DNA of 64,000 bases from Paralichthys olivaceus (taxonomy: Eukaryota > Chordata > Actinopteri > Pleuronectiformes > Paralichthyidae): positions 1,831,001 to 1,895,000 of the forward strand of contig NC_091096.1 of assembly GCF_024713975.1 (NCBI RefSeq), given 5' to 3'. The position numbers and the translations under genes are program-made. This document shows, one piece after another, positions 24,386 through 35,949 of this stretch; position 1 is the first letter of the stretch; each line of letters starts with the position of its first letter. The notes under the pieces were generated by a model. It was not told the DNA's origin, did no database searches, and worked only from the letters and a program-made list of their open reading frames with translations.

Positions 24386-26151
24386 ACCTCAAAATCCTTG
24401 ACTTCTCATGCAGCCGATTCTCATACGGGCGAGTTAAATTCACGTCCTCTCGTCTCCACTAGAAAACATCGGAGGGCTGATACATCTCCTGTGTGAACTT
24501 TATACACTTCAAAAATCAATACGAACTTTATTAAATATTGAAATTATTGAATTTTCCCACCATATGATCATATTTTTTTTCATCCTATATCATACGTATC
24601 TGGAGCTCATGTCTATAATCTCTGATTTCTTCATGACGTCATGTGATGGAGAATAATTCAGAAAATCACGCTGTTATTTGTGGAGAGTGTGTTTTCTGTA
24701 GCCTTTTCTTTTTTTTTGTTGACCTTGACCTTAGACTGATCTGATCCAAACACTCACACTCAGACAGTTGGTGCTGTCCTGAAACCCCCCCCCCGCAGCT
24801 AATCTCTTAAACCCATTTCAGTTTCCCTCATCTGGTGTTAACATTGACTCCCTCTCCATCACAACCTTCAGCTAATCTGATTCATGCCACTTTCCATTGA
24901 CGACAACCACCACACGTCAAAAACATTCAAATTTATCCCGGTGCCATTTTTCTGTATTTATATAGAATAACGAATACTTGAACAAACATTAGTTGTAAGA
25001 GTCTTTTAGTTTGGTCCATGTCCCATTGGCTAACATGGAGTTTCAGCAGGATTGTCGCCCCTGTTTATATACAGTCGATGAGAGGTGGAGCATACGTTGC
25101 AGTTTAAATGACTGAAGTGCATCGTGCTCTCCAGATCTTATTATATATTATTATTTTGTCTTATTGGTTTGTTGAGATGTTGAGGTTCCTTCATCGTTAT
25201 ATATTTATTTTCTTCATGTTGTGACAAGTGATGATTTCCGTGATTGATGGTCTTCACTTGACAATCTATTGAATCCGTCCCAGATCAGAATGTGTCGGTG
25301 TTGGTAACTGTCTCCCTCCACGCCTGCAGCAGGGCATCATGGGTAGCCATCACTTCATTGTTCGCAGCTATGAGATAGAAAGGTTGAGCTCCACTTGGAT
25401 GGAAGTGAAGCTGAAGCCTCCCTGACAGCAAATACCTTTTGAGTCTGTTTAAAAAGGTCATTTGTGGAGACTGGCGTCTCAGTTATTATCCTGGCAGAGT
25501 AAACCTCTCACCATGCTGACGTTTAGCTTCAGACCTTCCGTCTGCCCCCCCCCCCCCCCTCTCTTCTCTTAATGCAGCAATAAAAACTCTAATGTCACTG
25601 TTTGGCTTCCTGCTCTCTTTTTTAATCCCTAAATCAGATTCTCTCCGACTTTTCCTTCTCTTCAGGCACAACCACACTCGTTCCAGAGCTATTTAAGAAT
25701 CAAGATATCATTCCAGGTTTCACTTTTAATCGACCTATTGTATCTGGGATTATGAGTTAAAGCAGGTGAAATGTAGGGATTACTCTTCAATCTGAGTTAA
25801 GCGCTTGTCAAGTCCAGGTCAGCAGCCGGTGAGCGGAAGATTTAGAGAAACCTGTTTCTAATCCTGTTGATGACCCTCTGGATAATTCTTTATTAGAGAA
25901 ATTAAAAGATGTTACAATGGATGGATGAACCTTTACAATCTTTGGTCTGACTTAAAACTTTATTGGCACAACAAAGTGGATTTTAACGGAGAGAGATGTG
26001 AACTGTAGGATTGTTTTCTTTAACTTTAGGTGTGACAGATGATGGTGAAGGAAACGGCTGCTGTGTCAGTGTGTGTGTGTCTGTGTAATGTTGGGTGTTA
26101 TGTGCCAATGGTGATGAGATCATGGCCGTGTTTGAGAGTCAGCTGCTGTTT

Positions 26152-26167
26152 CTGTGTGTGTGTCTGT

Positions 26168-26220
<53 letters not shown>
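26152..26220. repeat. (GT)n microsatellite with TC interruptions
   Basis: The left part is imperfect (TGTCTGTGTG) and the right part is a pure GT run. Confidence 0.95.
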
Positions 26221-26223
<3 letters not shown>

Positions 26224-26786
26224 AGTCACCCTGCTCAGTGTAAAGACTCAATAATTATAGCTCTGTTACTGGAGCTGTTTTGATCCATAAATAATAAAAA
26301 CACATAAAACCTCATAATAAACACTGGACCTGTTCAAACCCGACTGTCAAAGGGCCGCTCAGGAATAAGCTCCACCATCATACGTGGATATGACTGAATG
26401 AAAAGTCGTCTGTAGCTGAGTAAATGACTGGTGGTCTCCTCTGGGTGAGCTCGGACAGGTTATTTATTTTTTGGAGGTATTTTTATTCTTTTATTTGAAA
26501 GCACAGTAATGGAGGGACATAAAACTAGGAGAAGAGAGTGGAGGAATGAAACAATCCTGTTCAGCCGGCCAGGACTCGACCAGGGCACCAGCTGCTCGAG
26601 GCGTATGAACTTGTGCAGGTTACACCCCAACCATTCAGCCCTTTCTTTTTTTAGTAGAAAGCTCAGGTCCTGTGACACAGTTGAGTTATAGTTTATGATC
26701 CATTGGTTTTGTTGCTTGGCCCACACTGGGAACTGAAAGTCAGGATATTCAAGCTTCTCCTGCAGTGATTTGATGTATTCTTATTT

Positions 26787-26999
26787 GGCTAGCTCTGTTA
26801 TCTCACAGCAAGAAGGTTCCTGGTTCAAATCTTCAGTCTCTGTCCCTGTGTTTGTGTGAGTTTTCTCCAGGTGCAAAGACTTTTAATTGTCTGTAGGTGT
26901 AAATGTGAGAGTTAATTGTTGTTTGTCTCTTATGTTGCCCCGGTGTTTTGTTGGCAACCTATCCAGGGTGTGCCCCTTGTCTCGCCCAATGCTGATGGA
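26787..26999 (+). mobile_element. Degenerate tRNA-derived SINE copy
   Basis: Order of landmarks: 'GGCTAGCTCTGTTATCTCACAGCAAGAAGGTTCCTGGTTCAAATC' (decayed A/B-box head), then 'GAGTTTTCTCCAGGTG', 'AATTGTCTGTAGGTGTAAATGTGAG', 'TTGTTTGTCTCTATG'-like and 'CCTATCCAGGGTGTGCCCC'. This order matches a tRNA-head SINE abundant in teleosts. A second copy with a better head is at 52,082-52,260. It lies about 220 bp upstream of rusc2 exon 2. Confidence 0.7.
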
Positions 27000-27222
27000 G
27001 TACGGCTTTAAATAATTAATCTTGTATGTTTTCTTCTCTTATTTCAGACTCTTCGCTTCTCAAGTATTATTATAATTATCAAACACATGTAAAGAAGGAA
27101 TTATGGGAAAACCACAATGTTGTAGCCTCAAGCCTGCACATGGAGTGTCTGTGCCTTGATGGTTTTATCTATCTGGACTTATAGCCTATAATATTTCCAC
27201 TTTGTCTCTTCGTATTTTCCAG

Positions 27223-28984
27223 ATGTACCACTCTGACCATGGTGTCGACTTCCCCGACCTCACCTTCCACATCCCTGGCAGAACTGCAGAGCTGGGCCCA
27301 GCAAACTAAGCGTGAACGCAACCATCAACACATCACGCTTCTACCTTCCCCTTCGCCCGGACAGGACCTCCTTCAGCTGCTGTAGCTCCTCTCCCCCCTT
27401 CCTTCCTCTTCAGTGATGGACAGCCCTCCTAAACTTTCTGGCGAGACCCTGATTGTGCATCACATTCCCCTGGTGCACTGTCAGGTGTCAGGGGGGCGAC
27501 AGGGTGGCTGCGGGAGCTCACTTAAGAGGAGCAACCCATTCAGCCTACCGGAGAACCTGGGTCTGAGTCGCACCACTTCCCTTCCCGAGAGAGACGTCCT
27601 CCAGAGGGAGGCTCTGCTCTACAGCAGCCTGATCCAGACCTCCAGTGGCTCCTCGTCCTCCCACAACAGAGGAAGAGAGAGGAAGGGTGGCGGTAGAGGA
27701 GGCAGCATGGCGAGTGATGATTCATCATTTACTTCGAGCAATTCAGAAGACCAGCTGATCACAGCTCACACTTTACCGAGGGCGAAACCAAGAAACAGGA
27801 ATCCATTGCGTCATAATCCGTTCCTGCTGAATACCGAAAATGACAATGATGAAGAGGAGGATGATGGTGATAACCTCAGCGGTTACCTTGAGGACTCGTC
27901 CTTCCACCTCCACAGTGACACTAACTCTGCCCTCGATGATGGGATGGCATCTTTCCGCCTGCACGACCTCGGCTTCGCTTCTGAGCCCTTTCTTCTGCAC
28001 AGCTCAGTGAGAGGAAGCAGCCGGGAGTCCCTGAGGGGCGTCGCTTCAGATCTGTCCAACCACCTGGAAGACCTGAACATCTTAGGTCTGGACACCCAGC
28101 GTCGCCATGGGAGCAGTGGTTCCAACATGTCCATGGACTGTGGAGAGCAGGACTGGGGTGATGATGATGAAGAAGACGAAGATCATCCTATGCGCTGCGG
28201 CCGAAGCAGTAAGACAGGCTCGTACTCTTCGAGCTCCTCGATCCAACACTGCTCCTGCTGTGCATTATCTCAGAACTACCCTCAACACTTTCCTGAAACC
28301 TTCTCTGAGCCGTTTACGGTGTGTCAGCAAGGCTACGGCAGCGACTCCTCCTGCAACAGCTCGGATGGCGTGCTCGTCAACTTCAGCGCTATTTACAATA
28401 AGATGAACAACGGCATACCAGAGAAGCCACCGGCCTCTGGACACACCAACCTCAACAGCTCCACTGACCACTCCTGCACCTCGTCTGTTTCTGATCCACC
28501 AGGAAACCAGCGAGACTCAAGTGGAGGGGCTTTCTATTTAGACCTTCACACCTCCCCGACCGAACTTCCCCGATCACAGCAGCAACCCTCTTGTCTGGGC
28601 AACACCTTCCCTCTCATCCGTGAGCCACATCTGTCCACCTCCTCCACGTGCTCTTGCTCTGTTGAGCACCAGGGGGCTCTTGACCTTGACGCCAACTGCA
28701 ACTCCTACCACCCTCCACATTCTGGCTCGTCCGGGGACCTTGCATCCTGTCTGCAGAGCCAGGCCCGTCTGGTAGTTGCCACCCAGAACTACTACAAGCT
28801 GGTCACCTGTGACCTATCGTCGCAGTCCTCGCCGAGTCCTGCGGGCTCGTCGGTCAACAGCTGCTCCGATGAGCACAGCAAAGGAAGCCCCACCCCAACT
28901 CAGCCCAGCGAGTACTTCCTGTTCAGACAGCAAGCTGATCAGGAAGGCGTGGAGGAGGAGGAGGAAGATGGAGAGTCATCTAAG
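27223..28984 (+). CDS. rusc2: rusc2 exon 2: leader end and residues 1-523
   Basis: Acceptor TTTTCCAG at 27,222, donor TCTAAG|GTGACG, phase 0. The untranslated part (27,223-27,415) holds the upstream ORFs. The coding part is Ser-rich and disordered and includes the conserved [19 protein letters not shown] and [15 protein letters not shown] blocks. It ends in an acidic Glu-rich run. Confidence 0.93.
27239..27385 (+). other. Upstream ORF 2 in the rusc2 leader (48 codons)
   Basis: ATG at 27,239 sits in an optimal context (ACCATGG). It reads 48 codons from MVSTSPTSPSTS to a TAG at 27,383, 30 nt before the main start. It overlaps upstream ORF 1 in another frame and is in the same frame as the RUSC2 protein, separated from it by the single TAG. 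Scanning ribosomes would be expected to load on it often. Confidence 0.55.
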
Positions 28985-30882
28985 GTGACGGTTTGTAATC
29001 AGACAGAATACTGAACACTCCCACATGCACAGGTCCACAAATAAGAAGCTAATATACGACCAATTCATATGATTCATCAAACATCAACTGATTTTGTTAT
29101 AAGAAGATGCTTGTATCGGTATCAGAACATCTCTAATTACAATATATTAATCTGTCAGAACATTCTCTCATACGTTCCTCTCTACTTCAGTTTTTCCTGT
29201 GTCTTGATCACAGCTTGTCACAGGTAGGATGTAAAATGATTACTCTATTTAGTCAGTACATGTAGTTAATGTATTTTAATTCTTACTTATTTAAGAGAAA
29301 AGAGAAGCAGCATGAGCAGGTAAGAAAAGGAAATGGAAGAAATCAAAATACCCAGCCGAGACAGGGGGAAGTGATTTTCTCAAAATACAACACGAGGAAG
29401 GAAATAAAACAAAAATAACAAATGGAATGAATTGAAAACCATGACAGTGACTATCGCTCTGACTGTGGTGTTAGTCTGCCACTGTCTCGTTTTAACTCAC
29501 AGCCACAGTCTGGGGTCATCTGCTGTCAACATGTCTGAGGATTATCTCTGCACTTATGTTGTGCTGCAGGGTTTTAACATCAGTCTGTGACGCCGGGTCA
29601 AAGAAGATGTTCCTTTAAGTCAGTTCAGTCCTTTAGTTTGATCTTTTAAAGATTTATAAAGACTTTGACCTGTTTCATCTGTTGCAGAACGTCTGATGCC
29701 TGTTTTATTCTTTCTGTTCTTTTGTTCCTTGTTTTTCGTTATTCAGGAAGATGATAATGCCGACGATGATGATGAGGAGGAGACGAAGACTCACCAGGCG
29801 GCTGTTGGGGCTGAAGCTGCTCCCGCTGTGATTGAGGGCCAGGTGTACGTCAACACCTCCCCTCCTGTGGTTGGCCGGGGCCTTTTCGGAGGCGGACCCT
29901 CTTCAGGAAATCGTCCCCGCTCGCGCAGCTACGACCGCAACCTGGACAAGTCTCCGTCTCCTCGGCTCGGATCTCTGGAGCGTATGTTGAGCTGCCCCGT
30001 CCGGCTCAGTGAGAGCGCAGCCCCGACCCCGCCTCCACCGCCGCGGGTCACCTCCTTCGCGGAGATCGCCAGAAGTAAAAGAAGAAGCGGAATTACGGGG
30101 GGGTCGCCGTCCATGAAGCCAGCCGCGGACCCTTTCTCCTCTACTTACTCCGCCCACTCGCACTCCTCGGTGGATTTCTCTCCAATCCTGGAGCAGCGGG
30201 CGGAGGCTGACAGTCAGAGCCTGTCTCCTGCGCCCTTCACCCGATGTTACAGCCACGGCAGCATAGAGCGACACCTGGAGGGCGCGAGGGAGACGCGGGC
30301 CAAGACTGAAGGTATGTCACCTACCACCATACAACCATGGAGCTCATTTGTTTTGACGAAGGAGCGGATCCAACATCGTGCGTTTTTAACATTTTCACCG
30401 ATTTTTCAAGAGATAACTTGAAAGAAAAACTTTTCGGGGACTGATATTTATGAGTGTGTGAGATTTGGTTTAGCTCAATCTAAGGGAACGTTTGGGGCAG
30501 AGGTAAATATAATAATATGAATAACTTTGATTTATATAACGTGTCCTGTGGTGGACGTCAGTTCACAACCTAAGTATTCTCAATGTTTCTTCTGATGTTT
30601 GTTCATCGTGTGTTTGCAGTTTCTTTGTTGTTCAATGTGGTTTTGTTTACGTCCGTGTGTTTACACTGTCGCTGTGTGTGAACCGGTCGATTTCCACTGT
30701 TCTGTGTGTGTGTGTGTGTATGTGTGTGAGAGTGTGTGTATCTCAGAGTGTTTGTCCTCAGCTTCAGACGCACTGAAGGGTTGAAGTGGGACGAACATGT
30801 TCTGAATAACAATCATATATAGAGAGAGGAGATGAAGGTGCAGAGAACGCCTCCCTGCTGAGGTCTACATCAGCATACTGAG

Positions 30883-30936
<54 letters not shown>

Positions 30937-32212
30937 CTTTAGGCCCAAAAACAATGGAAGGTCAGAGAAAGTTACACAAACCTCTTCCTGCCGACTGAAT
31001 AAGTGACGTTGCAGCTGTTTGCATCATCGAAAGCTATTCGTGCTAGCTAATGGTGTTTATGGTTTATCGACAGACTCTATGTTCGGATCCAGTGAGTCGA
31101 TGAAATATTTCAGTATAAGAAGCTTTCTGTAATAATAAATACAATTTACGTTAAACTACTTTGTAAATATTCACTGATGATAACAGCGCTCATAACAAAG
31201 CTTCTGAAGCTCGTGGGTTCATCAAGGTTCCAGACGCAGATGGAACCGTCATTTAAAAAATGAAACATTCCGCCTCCTTGTATAAAATTCTGGGTTTTAA
31301 TGTTTTTGGTAAATTTCAGTACAGAACAAAATATATAAAAGAATTGTAGTTGTTTTTAGATAATGTTGAATTGTTATATTTTATATCTTTAAGGGAAATT
31401 ATAACATCGATAGTATCAGGATGTCATAATTAGAGTATTTGATAATTGGCACATTAACCTGCAGCAGTTTTCATGGAGAGAATACATCTCATGTGTTTAT
31501 GGCTTGAAGCTCTTCAGTCGTGGTTTTCCATTCGATGATGTAGAAGTGGGGGGGTCGTCCCTAAAAACAAGGCGTGTCTCACCCGTGCCTGAAATAAATG
31601 CTCATCACTTTGTCTCCACACTGAGACGGTTAAATGTTCTAATGAGAGGCTGCATCTCACAGCAAATATATTATTCATCAGACTTCAGTCAGCTGCGTCG
31701 CTTCACTGCAGCGCGCAGGCCTCTTCAGAAGCCTCGGGGAAGCAGCTCCCTCACTAATGATGCCGACACGATGCTGTGCAAAGGAAAGGTCCGCAACTGC
31801 CTGATGGAGGAGAAGAGATGAAGAGAGGGAGGGAGAGAGAGGGAGGGAGGATGCAGGATGCAGGGAAGAGATGGAGGAGGGTGAGGAGAGAGAAAAAGAG
31901 GGATGACGGAGCAGATAGAGGAGAGAGGGAGCGTTTCTTTTCTCCATCTCCAGTGGGAGCTGAGGCCTGATGGGTGTGTGTGTGTCTGTGTGTGCACGTG
32001 TGTGTGCGTGTGTGTGTGTGTCTGCACGTGTGCGTGTGTGTGTGTTCCTTCCTCCGTCATCATTTTGCTACAGCACCTCCTGTGGCCAAAAGGCAACACA
32101 GCACCCAGCTCAGGTGACATTGGTGGGTGGGCTTTAGGGCGACAAACAGTTTGCGCAACACTGCTGATGTCACACAAACACACACTCACACACTCACACA
32201 CACACTCACACA

Positions 32213-32245
<33 letters not shown>

Positions 32246-35200
32246 GTAGAAAACAGAAAAAGGCCTCTCTCTCCTCGCTGGTGTCTCCTGACTGCAGAGC
32301 CTCCAGGTCCAGTCTGTGTGTGTTTGTGTGTCTTCTGAGTTTTTTGTGAGCGTGTGTGTCTGTGTGTATTTCTGTGTCTGTGTGTGCACGTGGTGGACAG
32401 GTCGGAGTTGGTGGATGGGGATAACAGCCCCGTTCAGCCCTGTCACTCATGACTGGGCAGTTTTCTGCTCGTCTATATTTCATGTTTCATTTTGCAGTTT
32501 TCGTCCAGAAACGATTGATCGATGAATCTGAAGGATTCGTTTGTTCATTGACTGGTTGCACTCGTTTATTATATCACTGTGATTCAAAAGTCTCAGTAAT
32601 TTTATTTGTCAGCTCGTACTTGATTCTCTGAAACTTCACAAACTTTCTCAACTTCAAAAAAAGACTCTGAGGCCCACAAGCAGATTTGTACATAAGTAAG
32701 TTGAAGTGAAGTCAGTGCTCTGGTGTTGAAATGTGAGCATGTGAAAGATATTTTAATATTTTTGTTTATAAAATCTGGATTATTACAAAATGTTCCGATG
32801 AAATATGAGAAGTTGAACTCGATAAGTATTCACCTCTTCCTTCTCCTTGGAAATGATTTATTCATTTTAAACATTTCCTAAAGTTCACTCGCTTGCTTTT
32901 CTTCCTTATTACTTACATAGAGATGTTTTAATTTTAGATTTAAACATTTGAAAAATGAAAACCTGACCTTTGCTTTTCCTTTTCTCTCCCTGTGACTCCT
33001 CCGTGTTCCCCCTGTGCTCCTCCAGGTGGCCTCTCCAGCTCCTCGGACAGTCAGCCGGCGGTGGTCCGCTACAGCCGGGACCAGCGGCCCACCACCCTCC
33101 CCATCCAGCCCTTCACCTTCCACCACCAGTTTGCCTCTAAACCCCCCCAGCCCAAGCCCCTGCTGCCCCTGCTCACAGGTTACGTCTCTGGGATGCAGGC
33201 CCGCTCCAGTTCTGGTTCTGGTGGTCCGGTGGGTGAGGATGGTGAGGAGGCAGCTGAAAATGTGCACAGTTACCAGGGGGCTCTGGCTGGGGAAGCCCCT
33301 CCCCCTGGATCAGTTCGTCCCTCGCCGCTCGGGAGCTACTCCCCGGTTCGTCTCCAGGGGGCGCCCAGCTCTGGAACCTGCTCCACCTGCAGCCCCAGCC
33401 CTCAGCCGCCTCACAGCCCCTCCTGCCCGCTGTCGGCCGGCTTCAGCCCCCTGCACTCCCCGCCCACGGCAAAACAGGGAGGGGGTTCAACACCGTTACC
33501 GTCGACCCCTCCGCCCCCGTCGCTGGGCGTGAAGAGAGGGGCGGTGCCACCGATGCTGCCGGCGGTGCAGGGACACTGTTTCCACCGTGGAGGCCTGACG
33601 AGTTTACCGGCGCTGCACAGTGACACGCTGAGTCCGCTGGGATGTCTGGACTCTGGGAAACACGCGGAGGGAAGCAAAGGACCTGGAGCCAGGGCACAAA
33701 ATGGTAGGTTCCAGAAGTTCTTAATATTATTATTCATGTCGTGTTCTCAAGAGTCGAAGCTCAAATTTAGAATGTTGACAAATATAATATCTGAGTTTGA
33801 TTCAAAGACATTTAGCTTTATTTTTATTATAACTTCTTCGTGTCACCTGTTGAGGATCAGTCGTGTTGAGTTGCTCAATTTCTTTAAAATGTCCGATGTG
33901 AGAAAACATCTGGAAACGTCCCAGTGAGCGAGTGGACGTGTCGATGAGGTTTCTAACACGTGACGGACGGACGTGAAACTGGAAGAACGCAAATATCTCG
34001 GGATGAAGAAGAGGAGCCGCACAAGTAGAAGACGAAGACGCCAACTTGGAAAGACGAGGAGATTCCGGAGCGTGTGGACGAGCTGTAAACAACAACACTG
34101 ATGTTTCCACAGCAGAATTTAGACGTCATGTCCCGCCTCCTGCTGCTCGACAGGCTCCACCCCTCGCCTGAATGTTCCTGTGAACGAGTCGGACGATCTG
34201 CTGCTTCACAGAACAAACTCAAACTCTGAAACTGAAAAAATCTCTTTTTCCTCTGTCGACTCTGAGTCTGTGGTCGTCGTCCCTGTCCTCGTCTTGATCT
34301 CTTAACTCTTCGTTTCTTCCCAGTTTTGATTCTGAATTTATTTTTTTTGTCCCTGTTTTGAAAATGAAACGTTTAATTTAGATCGTTTTAGTTTTCAAAA
34401 GAAAACCAACGTCTGAGGTTTTCACTTAACGTCACAGATATAAGTTAAACGTCTCTTTTGAAGAATCTCTTATCTTTCTCTTTTTCTTTCTCTTCCCTCC
34501 CTTCATGCATGGACTTGTATCTTCTTCACCTTTTCCTCCTCTTCCTCTTCTTTTACCCCCAAACATCTCATCCATCCATCTCCTCAACAAACCACCCCCC
34601 CTCCCTGACAGCTCACCACCTCTCTCCTCAAGCCCTCAAATGGAGGGAGTACCGCCGTCGAAACCCACTGGGGGTGGAGAGGGGCTCTGGCGTGGGATCG
34701 GGCATCCTGTCCGGCAACCCTGATACCCAGAGGGGCGGGGGGGCGCGGCCTGCCAGGCGCAACGTGTTCGATTTCCCAGCGGCGCCCTCTGGCCACATGC
34801 TGGGACGGATTAATGGTGCTCATTGTCTTATTGTCAGAATTAATTAAGAGTCTAGAGGTTTATAAAAGTGCTTTTTTCTCTCCACGTCACACCTTCAGAT
34901 CCTGAAAATCATTCTGATGCTTCAGGTGGATGTGTGTTTGTGTCTTATTGTGTGTGTGTGTGTGTGTGTGTGTCTCTGCAGTCGGCCAATCAGCTAAGCT
35001 GCAGCAGAGCTACAGCGACTTCCTGCCGGACTATTTCTCCATGACCGAGAAGCCACCGGAGGAGTTCTGCCTCTCCCCCGACGCCTCCTCTTCGTCGTCC
35101 TCCTGCTCTTCCTCACAGTCCCACATCTCTGTGGACCTGACACAGAAGAGAGGTGAGGCCCTGCCGCTCGTGGGAGTTATGAATACTGTATTTATATATT

Positions 35201-35900
35201 TATAAAAGACAGTTCGTTCACTCAGTGAGTCTGTATTTGTGGAGCGTCTCTCTTCGACAACTGGAACTTTTCCACATGAACTTTTAGAAGCGTGGGAATT
35301 TGATCACTTCAACAAAAAATAATTTAAAGTACAGAAACATGTGTTCCGACACAACTTCTCCCTGATTGGTCAAACTCAAGCCTTCAGTTGATTTAGATGG
35401 TCAAGTATAAATAAATACAGAAATGTCTTGATTTGTCTGTTTTCTGATGATATCAGCTGATATGAGCCTAAAGCAGATTTCTCTGTATCTGTGTTCATGT
35501 TTGACGAAATGAAAACTTTCAGACGCAGAAAAGATTCATATTCCAACTGATTTATATTTAATGTTTCTATAAAAGAAAATTCTGCTTATATTTTCATTCA
35601 AGTTCCGTATGTTTGGTTTCATTTGTGTTTTCTTTTTATTCGTAGTTATTTATAAAAAAGGGTTTATGGTTAAACTGTAAAATATCCAGACTCGTTTTCA
35701 TTGAAACATTTCCTTTCACAGGAATTAATTAGAAACGTGTTTTTCTTTAATAAGAAGCAGTTTGGCCGCCGTAGATATTTTATGATTATACAGTTCATTT
35801 TATTTTTATCTTTATTGTATTTTGTCAAAATATCGAAAGGAAATTTGTAAACATTTTGTACATTCACTTGTTTTTACAATTATAGAATTAATGTAATTTG

Positions 35901-35949
<49 letters not shown>

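Larger units (their letters stand above)
14031..27222 (+). other. rusc2: rusc2 intron 1 (13.2 kb), no coding exon recognised
   Basis: No frame in this stretch resembles a known protein. It holds a (TA)n tract at 14,627, a degenerate TATC-rich patch near 16,480-16,610, a common teleost repeat fragment near 20,743-20,800, (AC)n tracts at 21,478 and 24,351, a poly-C run at 25,546-25,558, a (GT)n tract at 26,152 and a SINE at 26,787-26,999. Enhancers may be present but cannot be recognised from sequence alone. Confidence 0.55.
13989..27309 (+). other. Spliced upstream ORF 1 of rusc2 (42 codons)
   Basis: Joining 13,989-14,030 to 27,223-27,309 gives MVFILHQPIFTCHK, then a second segment starting MYHSDHGVDFPDL, then a TAA stop. 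The start has G at -3 and G at +4, a good initiation context. It ends 106 nt before the rusc2 start at 27,416. A uORF of this strength should lower initiation at the main start. Whether the peptide is conserved cannot be judged from one genome. Confidence 0.55.
30312..33025 (+). other. rusc2: rusc2 intron between coding exons 2 and 3, microsatellite-rich
   Basis: This 2.7-kb intron holds a (GT)n tract at 30,884-30,935 and three imperfect GT/CA/GT tracts between 31,974 and 32,395. It also has a purine-rich patch (GAGGGAGGGAGAGAG) at about 31,815-31,930. No extra exon matching RUSC2 is apparent. Confidence 0.7.

Noticed and set aside
31725-32483. Several overlapping frames of 86-162 codons in the rusc2 intron
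   Set aside because: They are translations of GT/CA microsatellites (CVCVCV and HTHTHT) and GAG-rich patches.
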